From positions 62,001-126,000 of the forward strand of contig NZ_PGFA01000006.1 of NCBI RefSeq assembly GCF_002797555.1: DNA of 64,000 nucleotides, read 5' to 3'. The translations under genes and the position numbers were made by a program. The notes beneath the pieces were generated by a model that worked only from the letters and a program-made list of their open reading frames with translations, made no database searches and was not told the origin of the DNA. The stretch comes from Hymenobacter chitinivorans DSM 11115. Lineage in GTDB: Bacteria > Bacteroidota > Bacteroidia > Cytophagales > Hymenobacteraceae. Each line of letters starts with the position of its first letter. Positions within the stretch are counted from its first letter, which is position 1. This document shows, one piece after another, positions 57,923-64,000 of this stretch.

Positions 57923-59248
57923 TTAGAGCGTGACGCGGGTGTAGTACATGCGCAGGCGCAGTGGGTGGGCGGTCTTGCGGGCACTGCCCAGCACCGTACG
58001 CTCGGGGGAGGCGGCAGTTTCGGAACCCAACAGGATGCCCTGGTTTAGCAACGTGCCGCGCAATACGCCTTGCACGTAGGCCGTCAGGCCCAGGGAGTAG
58101 CGGCCCTGGTCGAGGCCGGTGCGCTCCGACACGCCCCGCTGGTAGGTCAGCGGGGCCAGGGTTCCGTCGCTGGCCAGGAAGTAGGCGCCGTTGCGGTTGG
58201 CGCGGTCGGTGAGGCGGGCGTAGAGCGTGGCGGGCGGGGGCCAGAACTGGTTTTCGGCGCTGCTCACCGTCTCAATCTGGAGCTGGGCCGAGTTGATGAC
58301 GATGGTGCCGCCCAATTCCCTGAGCTGGGCCAGGTAGGGAAACTCCAGCTTGGTTTTGAGCCCCAGCCCGGCCTGGATAAAGGTTTCTTCCCCGGTGGCG
58401 GTGCTGCCCAGGGCTTGCCGGATGCCGGTGAGCGAGGCCAGTGGGGTGCCGGTGCGGTCGGCCTGGAGCTGGAAGAAGTGGGTAAAGTCGCCGGCCAGGC
58501 TGATAGGATAACTCAGGGCTTCGGTGGGTGCGGCCGGGTCGTGGTAGTAGAGGAGCAGTGAGCAGGCGGCCGCGCGGAAGCGCACCAGGGCCGCGTCGTC
58601 GGCGGTGGCGGGCGTGAGCACCAGGCCCGGCAGGCGACTTTGCAGCTCACCCAGGGTAGTCAGCTGGTTGTTCTGGCCGGCCTGCCACAGCTCCTGGCCC
58701 AGGCTGTTATCGAGGCGCACCCGCACCGTACCCAAACCGGCCCGGGCCCGGAAGCTGCGGTGGCCCAGCACGGCCGGGGCATAAGTCAGAGCGTCGTTGG
58801 CGAAGTAGGTTTTATTGACCTGAAAGCCCTGCGTCAGCCGGTGCACTTCCAGCTGCTGGGTGCGGGTGGTGTCGCCGTAGCGGTAGGTATCGGTCGTGAG
58901 CACCAGCACCAGGGAGTCGTAGCGCAGGCCGGGGTCGGGGGTGAAGGCTGCCGTGAGGCCCGCCTGCAGGTAGCTGCGGCCGGTGATGGTACCCAGGCGC
59001 GGGTCGTGGTAGCGGCCCAGCAGCAGGTAGCTGGTCGTGGCCGAGGGCACCGAGTCGGTAAGCACCGTGCTGGCCCGCACCGTAAGCGTATCGGTGTAGG
59101 CCGCGGCCAGGGCCACCGACTTGGGCGCGGGCAACTCCTCGCCCAGGTCGTCGGGGTCGGTGCAGGCGCCCAGGACCAGCAGCAGCGCGGGCAGGGCGCG
59201 GGGCAGCAGCGGCCAGAGAGCGGCGAAATACAGGCGCAGCTTACTCAT
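57923..59248 (-). CDS. DUF4270 lipoprotein
   Basis: 441 residues. Lipoprotein signal ending at LLVLGAC, then a DUF4270 body: DPDDLGEELPAPKSV, DSVPSATTSYLLLGRYHDPRLG, GRSYLQ, and a C-terminal YSLGLTAYVQGVLRGTLLNQ beta region. DUF4270 proteins are found across Bacteroidota and have no established function. The start overlaps the upstream kelch gene by 8 bases, so the two are translationally coupled. Confidence 0.85.
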   Translation of the reverse strand: MSKLRLYFAALWPLLPRALPALLLVLGACTDPDDLGEELPAPKSVALAAAYTDTLTVRASTVLTDSVPSATTSYLLLGRYHDPRLGTITGRSYLQAGLTAAFTPDPGLRYDSLVLVLTTDTYRYGDTTRTQQLEVHRLTQGFQVNKTYFANDALTYAPAVLGHRSFRARAGLGTVRVRLDNSLGQELWQAGQNNQLTTLGELQSRLPGLVLTPATADDAALVRFRAAACSLLLYYHDPAAPTEALSYPISLAGDFTHFFQLQADRTGTPLASLTGIRQALGSTATGEETFIQAGLGLKTKLEFPYLAQLRELGGTIVINSAQLQIETVSSAENQFWPPPATLYARLTDRANRNGAYFLASDGTLAPLTYQRGVSERTGLDQGRYSLGLTAYVQGVLRGTLLNQGILLGSETAASPERTVLGSARKTAHPLRLRMYYTRVTL

Positions 59249-60248
59249 TGGCCGCGTCGGGGGCCAGTTCCCAGGTATCGTCGAGGCGGGTGCTGCCCGA
59301 GTTGCCCAGGCTCACGTAGCCCCGGTCGCCGAGGGCAAAGCCCACCGGGTAGGTGCGGCTGGCGCCGGCAAAGGCCGTTTTCACCGTCCAGGTATCAGCC
59401 GTGGGGTTGTATTCCCAGCAGTCGGTCTTGTTGCCGCTGTTGGCGCCCAGGGCCACGTAGCCTTTCTCCCCGACGACGAAGCTGGCCGCGTTCTGCCGGG
59501 GCAGGGCGCTGTAGTCGTAGTCCAGGTCGTCGTTGCTGTCGTCGTGGTACACGAGGTCCTTGTGCTGGGTCCAGAGCTCGGTGGCCGGGTCATACGACCA
59601 GATATCGGTCTGGAAGATGCCGTTGTCGGCGCCCAGCAGCAGGTAGCCGGTGCTGCCGATGGTCATGGCCGTGGCGCCCATGCGCTTGTTGCCACCGAAG
59701 CTGGGTTTCTGGGTCCAGGAGTCGGTAGCGGGGTCGTACTGCCAGAAGTCCTTCTTGGAATTGCCGTCGTAGCCCGTGCCCACGTAGCCCTTGCCGCCGA
59801 TGGTCATGGCCGCGGCGTTGTAGCGGGCCGAGCCGCCAAAGTCAGCCTTGCGGGTCCACTGGTCGAGGCTGGGGTCGTACTGCCAGAAGTCCTTGAGCCG
59901 GTTCACTCCGTCGTAGCCGGTGCCCACGTAGCCTTTGCCATCGGCGGCGAAGGCCACGGCCAGGTAGCGGCCCACGCCGGGGAAGCTGGCCCGCTGCCGC
60001 CAGGTATTGGTGGTGCGGTTGTACTCCCAGAAGTCGGTAAACTTATCGATGCCGTCGGTGCCCAGGCCCACGTAGGCTTTGTCGCCGATGGTAAAGCTAA
60101 CGGCCGAGTTGCGGGCCAGGCCTTCAAACTGGGAGCGACTGGTCCAGACGCCCAGCACCGGCGCCGTGGCATCGTCGTCTTTGGAGCAGGAGCTCAGAAG
60201 GCCCAGAGCCAGGGCAAACAGCAGGGTCAGCGGGAGTAATTTTTTCAT
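59241..60248 (-). CDS. Kelch-repeat lipoprotein
   Basis: 335 residues. Lipoprotein signal ends at LLSSCSKDDD. About six kelch blades follow, each with a shape like GDKAYVGLGTDG..DFWEYNRTTNTWRQ (for example GKGYVGTGYDGVNRLKDFWQ, STGYLLLGADNG, EKGYVALGANSGNK). It is a beta-propeller, probably a surface or periplasmic binding/scaffold protein. First gene of the pair with DUF4270; promoter element at 60361-60354. Confidence 0.88.
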   Translation of the reverse strand: MKKLLPLTLLFALALGLLSSCSKDDDATAPVLGVWTSRSQFEGLARNSAVSFTIGDKAYVGLGTDGIDKFTDFWEYNRTTNTWRQRASFPGVGRYLAVAFAADGKGYVGTGYDGVNRLKDFWQYDPSLDQWTRKADFGGSARYNAAAMTIGGKGYVGTGYDGNSKKDFWQYDPATDSWTQKPSFGGNKRMGATAMTIGSTGYLLLGADNGIFQTDIWSYDPATELWTQHKDLVYHDDSNDDLDYDYSALPRQNAASFVVGEKGYVALGANSGNKTDCWEYNPTADTWTVKTAFAGASRTYPVGFALGDRGYVSLGNSGSTRLDDTWELAPDAANE

Positions 60249-60353
60249 AAAGCGAACAGCAAACAGTTAGTTGGTTTACAGCAGGAGGAGCATCGAGAAG
60301 GCCGTAGCGTTGCAGCGCCCCGGCCTTCCTTCCGCTTTTTTCACTCACTGGGG

Positions 60354-60361
60354 CAAACCTA
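60354..60361 (-). promoter_or_regulatory. Putative promoter element of the kelch-DUF4270 operon
   Basis: Reads TAGGTTTG on the minus strand (exact TAnnTTTG), 106 bases before the kelch ATG. Confidence 0.4.
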
Positions 60362-60492
60362 GGCCCGGCTCCGGCGGCCGTCCACCGCACTCGGCCACCG
60401 CCCCAAGTTCCTAGACCAACCACCCGATTCCGTCGGCTGGCTTCCGGGTTTCCGACCAGTTTTACACCTCTTTTTTGCGCCCATTCGGCCAC

Positions 60493-60527
60493 AAAAAAGC
60501 CCGGCCACCACGCGGGCAGCCGGGTTG
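60493..60527 (-). terminator. Intrinsic terminator of the LytTR operon
   Basis: AAGCCCGGC / GCCGGGTT stem, T-run on the minus strand (TTTTTTGTGG), 30 bases after the LytTR stop. Confidence 0.75.
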
Positions 60528-60556
60528 TCAGGCCAGAAAAAAGGCCACGCTAGACC

Positions 60557-61306
60557 TTAGGTCCAGCGGCTCATAAACTGCAGAAAGGCTTCCTTGTACT
60601 GGTCACTGACGGCCAGCGTGGCCGAGCCAATCTGCACGGTATTGCGGCGCACGGCCTCGATCTTGTCGAGGGCCACGATAAAGGAGCGGTGAATGCGCAA
60701 AAACCGGCGGGCGGGCAACTTTTCCTCCATGCTCTTGAGACTCATCAAGGACAGTAGCGGCCGGGGGGCGCTGCGCAAATGCACTTTCACGTAGTCCTTG
60801 AGGCCCTCCACGTAGAGAATATCGTCGAGGGCCACGCGCACCAGCTCATACTCCACTTTGAGAAAAATAAAGTCGTCCTCGGGCGCCGCGGAAGGTGCGG
60901 GCGCCGCGGGGGCCGGGGCCTGGTGGAGTTCGGCGTAGGCCCGGGCCTTGGTAGCGGCCCGCAGAAACTCCTCGTAGCTGAAGGGCTTGACCAGGTAGTC
61001 CAGGGCATCCACGCGGTAGCCATCGAGGGCGTACTGGTTGAAGGCGGTGGTGAAAATGATGCGCGGCCCGGAGCCGGCCGGGCCGCGGTCCAGCACCCGG
61101 GCCAGCTCCAGGCCGGTCAGCTCGGGCATCTGAATATCGAGGAAGAGCAGGTCCAGGTCGGGGTGCTCGTGCAGGCTGCGCAGGGCTTCCACCCCGCTCG
61201 AATACTTGCCCACCAGCTGCAGAAAGGGCGTTTGCTCGATGAAGGCAGCCACCATGCCCAGGGCCAGGGGCTCATCATCGACGGCAATACACTTGAGAAT
61301 CGTCAT
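60557..61306 (-). CDS. LytTR-family response regulator
   Basis: 249 residues. Receiver domain (~1-120) with phosphoacceptor Asp57 (LLFLDIQMPELTG) and Lys in DYLVKPFSYEEF. An Ala/Pro linker leads to the LytTR DNA-binding domain (~145-245: FIFLKVEYELVRVALDDILY, EGLKDYVKVHL, RRFLRIHRSFIVALDKIEAV). It binds direct repeats upstream of its targets. Four-base overlap with the kinase gene. Targets are unknown; no LytTR repeat pair was identified here. Confidence 0.94.
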   Translation of the reverse strand: MTILKCIAVDDEPLALGMVAAFIEQTPFLQLVGKYSSGVEALRSLHEHPDLDLLFLDIQMPELTGLELARVLDRGPAGSGPRIIFTTAFNQYALDGYRVDALDYLVKPFSYEEFLRAATKARAYAELHQAPAPAAPAPSAAPEDDFIFLKVEYELVRVALDDILYVEGLKDYVKVHLRSAPRPLLSLMSLKSMEEKLPARRFLRIHRSFIVALDKIEAVRRNTVQIGSATLAVSDQYKEAFLQFMSRWT

Positions 61307-62409
61307 ACGGTGTGCAGGGTTAGGAGGACGCGAAATTCACCGGCCGGCGTGGCTTCGTCCACCCGCAGCACGTAGCGGCCGGGGTAGAGCAGCTCGAGGC
61401 GGCGCCGGGTGTTGGCCAGCCCGATGCCGCTGCCTTCGTCGAGGCTGGTGGCCGAGGCCGGAAAAAGCGTGTTACGCACTTCCAGCTCCAGCACGTTGGC
61501 CGAAGGCTGGCGCACGGCCACCCGAACCCGGCTGGGCTGGGTGGCGCTGACGCCGTGTTTAAAGGCATTTTCGACGTAGGGCAAGAGCAGCATGGGCGCA
61601 ATGGGCACGTCGCGCACGGGCTCGGGCCATTCCAGCTCCACCAGCACCCGCTCGGTCAGGCGCAGCTTCATCAGGGCCACGTAGTCCTGCACGAAGGCCA
61701 GCTCCTTGGCCAAAGACGTGGTATCGGCAGGGGTTTCGTAGAGCACGTAGCGCATCATGCGCGAGAGGGTGTGAATGGCCTGCCGGGCCGCCGCCGCGTC
61801 GACTACCGTCAGGGCGTAGATGTTGTTGAGCGTGTTGAAGAAGAAGTGCGGATTGATCTGGGCCTTGAGGAAGCTCAGCTCGGAGTGAACTTTCTGCTGC
61901 TCGAGCTCCTGGCGGCGCTGGGTGTCGGATTGCCACTTCTGCACCGCCGCAATGCTGGTACTGATGCCCAGCACGAGTAAGGTGGTGAGCAGCCCGACTA
62001 TGTCGAAGCGGCGGGGCCGGGCATGGAACTGCCCGCCCCGGCCCCCCGGCCCGCTGCTGGCCCGAAAGCCGCCGGAGGGCCGCAGGTGCTGGTCCATGAG
62101 CGTCTGCAGGTTCAGGCCCGACTCGGCCAGTTGGGACAAGCCCATGACCACGGCCGCCGTGAGCAGCATGACCAGCACAAACCAGCCGGCGTGCCCGCGA
62201 AACAGCAGGCGGGGCACACTCACGTAGGCCGTCAGGTAAAACGCGCCAATCCAGAGCCCAAACACCAGGGCTTGCTTGGCCCAGAACTGCCAGGGCAGCT
62301 CAAAGCGGCCCAGCAAAGGGTTGAGCAGCACCAGGCTCAGGCCAAACAGGCCCCACATCAGAACGTGAATCAAGGGCGTCAGATAACGCCGGAGGGGAAG
62401 TGCAGCCAT
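61303..62409 (-). CDS. LytS/YpdA-type sensor histidine kinase
   Basis: 368 residues. Four membrane helices (VLMWGLFGLSLVLL, ALVFGLWIGAFYLTAYVS, FVLVMLLTAAVVMGL and VGLLTTLLVLGISTSIAA), then the His_kinase domain with the phosphoacceptor in AQINPHFFFNTLNNIYAL and the ATPase with LLPYVENAFKHG, SGIGLANTRRRLELLY. It overlaps and controls the LytTR regulator. The periplasmic loops are short, so it probably senses membrane state or a small ligand. Confidence 0.93.
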   Translation of the reverse strand: MAALPLRRYLTPLIHVLMWGLFGLSLVLLNPLLGRFELPWQFWAKQALVFGLWIGAFYLTAYVSVPRLLFRGHAGWFVLVMLLTAAVVMGLSQLAESGLNLQTLMDQHLRPSGGFRASSGPGGRGGQFHARPRRFDIVGLLTTLLVLGISTSIAAVQKWQSDTQRRQELEQQKVHSELSFLKAQINPHFFFNTLNNIYALTVVDAAAARQAIHTLSRMMRYVLYETPADTTSLAKELAFVQDYVALMKLRLTERVLVELEWPEPVRDVPIAPMLLLPYVENAFKHGVSATQPSRVRVAVRQPSANVLELEVRNTLFPASATSLDEGSGIGLANTRRRLELLYPGRYVLRVDEATPAGEFRVLLTLHTV

Positions 62410-62434
62410 TCCAGAAGCCCAAGGTAGAAGAGCC

Positions 62435-62442
62435 CAAACTTA
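62435..62442 (-). promoter_or_regulatory. Putative promoter element of the histidine kinase operon
   Basis: Reads TAAGTTTG on the minus strand (exact TAnnTTTG), 26 bases before the ATG. Confidence 0.4.
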
Positions 62443-62572
62443 CCACAACGCCGGGTCCCGCGGGCGCGCAATGGACTGCCGCTCCCATTACCTCGACTGC
62501 CGCGCCACTTTCATCGACCAGCGGCAACCGGCCGGCGTATGTTCCAGCCTAGGCGAGGTGCTTACCGGGGTA

Positions 62573-62962
62573 CTACGATGCGGTTCGGCTACCACGCAGG
62601 CTGTCCAGGCTCCAGATGCCGGATCCGTAGGCCGCTATGAACAAAAACACAAAACAGTACACCACCGCCAGTTCGCCCTGGTTAATGATTGGCAGCGGAT
62701 GCTTGGGAAAGTGGGCCATAAAGTAGGCCACCGCCATCGTGCCGCTGGCCAGGAAAGCCGCCGGCCGGGTAAATAAGCCCAGCATGATAAGCAGGCCACC
62801 TACCAGTTCGATGATACCGGCCACGCCCATCAGGGACGCCAGGGGCACCGTCGAACCGTCGCCGGGAAAGCCCAGCAGCTTCTGGCTGCCGTGCATGGCG
62901 AAGAGCAGGCCCACCACGATGCGGAGCAGGGCGTAGGCATAGGAAGCGTAGGATGAGTTCAT
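62573..62962 (-). CDS. DoxX family membrane protein
   Basis: 129 residues with four membrane helices: ALLRIVVGLLFAMHGSQKLLG, ASLMGVAGIIELVGGLLIMLGLFTRPAAFL, ASGTMAVAYFMAHFPKHPLP and VVYCFVFLFIAAYG. The HGSQKLLG and EL..GLLI..G..TR..A motifs are the DoxX signature. Such proteins are often linked to redox stress, but the role here is unknown. Confidence 0.9.
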   Translation of the reverse strand: MNSSYASYAYALLRIVVGLLFAMHGSQKLLGFPGDGSTVPLASLMGVAGIIELVGGLLIMLGLFTRPAAFLASGTMAVAYFMAHFPKHPLPIINQGELAVVYCFVFLFIAAYGSGIWSLDSLRGSRTAS

Positions 62963-63026
62963 ACGAGGCAGGAATAAGGTGAGGTCTTTCCTACGCGGCC
63001 CCTCCCCTGCTAGTTAACCCTGCGCC

Positions 63027-64000
63027 CTAAAACGCCTCGCCGATGCTGAAGTAGAAACCCGTCGAGCCGTCACGCGCCAGGCCGTAGTCGAAGCGGATGT
63101 TGAGCCGGTCGCGGCGGTTGTACTTGAAGCGGATGCCCGCGCCGCCGGTGGCCTTGAGCGAGTTGCGGCCCAGGTCGCCCACCGTGTTGCCGACCTGGCC
63201 CAGGCTGCCGAAAATGGCCCCGTTGAAGCGCCAGAACAGCGGACGGCGCAGCTCAGCCTGCAGGGCCACCAGCTGCCGGTCGCGGTAACGGCCTTCGTAA
63301 TAGCCGCGCAGGATTTTGTCGCCGCCCAGGTTGGCCAGCTCCCGAAACGGCACGTGCCCGCTCTGAAACTGCCCCACCAGCTGGGTAGCCAGAATGGTTT
63401 TGCTGCTGGGTCCCAGGGCCTGGTAATGGCGGGCATCGAGCAGGTAGCGGCTGAAGCGAAAGTCGCTGCCCAGGGCCCCGCCGTTGAACAACGCCGACAG
63501 TTCCAGGTAGTTGCCACGGTAGGCGCTCAGGATATTGTCGCGCCCGTCGTAGAGAAAGGCCGGGCCCACACCGGAGGAAATAGTGCTGGCCCGCAGCTCT
63601 TCGCCGGGCCGCTGCAGCAGCAGGCTGGGCCGCTGCTGGGGGGTACCTTCGTCAATGTTTTTGCGCACCCGCACGTCGCGCAGGTTGGTGAGGCGGTACT
63701 GCAGGCCGGCAAACACGTTGCGCTTCACCTGCCGCAGCACCCGCTGGTTCACGATGACCAGCTTGTATTCAATCGTCGATTCGTCGTCGCGGCTGGTGCT
63801 GGGCCCAAAGCCGTAGTAGTTGATGGGGTATTTGTAAAAGTAGCTCAGCTCGCCATTAACCAGGAATTTCTCACCCGGCGTGAAGACGTTGTGGGTCAAT
63901 TGCACCAGGCTTTGGTTGTTCTGGGTGCGCCACAAGATCAGGCGGGCGTTGGACTTGCGCACCACCGTATCCTGGCCAAAGCGCCACACCGGCAGCATGG
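63027..64000 (-). CDS. BamA/TamA-like outer-membrane protein, 3' part
   Basis: At least 323 residues in the window; the frame runs off the right edge, so the N-terminus (possible POTRA or other domains) is not seen. The visible part is a C-terminal bacterial surface antigen barrel: YFYKYPINYYGFGPSTS, GPAFLYDGRDNILSAYRGNY, GDKILRGYYEGRYRDRQLVA with an RGYYE-type motif, AELRRPLFWRFNGAIFG, and the end FYFSIGEAF with terminal Phe. It may assemble or export an outer-membrane protein or lipid. The methionine at the edge is probably internal. Confidence 0.87.
   Translation of the reverse strand, partial: MLPVWRFGQDTVVRKSNARLILWRTQNNQSLVQLTHNVFTPGEKFLVNGELSYFYKYPINYYGFGPSTSRDDESTIEYKLVIVNQRVLRQVKRNVFAGLQYRLTNLRDVRVRKNIDEGTPQQRPSLLLQRPGEELRASTISSGVGPAFLYDGRDNILSAYRGNYLELSALFNGGALGSDFRFSRYLLDARHYQALGPSSKTILATQLVGQFQSGHVPFRELANLGGDKILRGYYEGRYRDRQLVALQAELRRPLFWRFNGAIFGSLGQVGNTVGDLGRNSLKATGGAGIRFKYNRRDRLNIRFDYGLARDGSTGFYFSIGEAF

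Larger units (their letters stand above)
60249..60556. other. Intergenic region between the kelch and LytTR genes
   Basis: 308 bases. It holds the promoter element TAGGTTTG at 60361-60354 and the terminator at 60493-60527. No gene is seen. Confidence 0.55.

Overview
The window looks like chromosome of a GC-rich member of Bacteroidota, most likely a Hymenobacter-type cytophagal bacterium. This is inferred from high GC, type IX secretion (T9SS) proteins (a C-terminal sorting domain at the left edge and a PorZ-like protein), SusC/SusD pairs, DUF4270 and FecR/ECF-sigma families, and recurring TAnnTTTG-like promoter elements (often TACCTTCG). No rRNA, tRNA, CRISPR array, transposase gene or phage gene was seen.

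Layout. 1-7.2 kb: 3' end of a T9SS-sorted protein, aspS, two small secreted proteins, tadA, superoxide dismutase, and a small membrane-protein/wHTH-regulator set. 7.6-13.7 kb: nucleoside symporter, ndk, NrnA-type DHH phosphoesterase, and four consecutive FKBP-type prolyl isomerases. 13.7-20.4 kb: recO, a PorZ-like protein, thymidine kinase, a 2Fe-2S ferredoxin and two proteins of unknown function. 20.7-28.2 kb: a glycosyltransferase-like membrane protein and the cell-shape cluster mreB-mreC-mreD-mrdA-rodA (minus strand). 28.6-34.9 kb: purH, then a compact uncharacterised set (acyl-CoA dehydrogenase-like, PIG-L deacetylase, NodS-like methyltransferase, family 2 glycosyltransferase), then a DUF4174 protein.

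35.0-55.9 kb is one large polysaccharide utilization locus, all on the minus strand: ECF sigma factor, FecR anti-sigma, STN-containing SusC, SusD, then GH43, GH97, GH8, GH43, GH43, tandem-domain CE1 esterase, GH95 and GH43. The gene set suggests import and trimming of a heavily decorated arabinoxylan. Sensing would run SusC STN domain to FecR to sigma factor. No endo-xylanase or alpha-glucuronidase gene lies in the window.

56-64 kb: an Spy-like LTxxQ protein, an Arg/Asp-rich secreted protein with a recent internal duplication, a 42-bp-period palindrome array, a DUF4270/kelch lipoprotein pair, a LytS/LytTR-type two-component pair, a DoxX protein and the 3' part of a BamA/TamA-like outer-membrane protein.

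The most unusual material is non-coding: an array of eight palindromic units in exact 42-bp phase (57590-57895), a second palindrome array with 44-bp period (20459-20572), a dispersed element of about 160 bp present twice with a stem that co-varies (4481-4640 and 28385-28548), and simple-sequence inverted repeats at three junctions of the cell-shape cluster.
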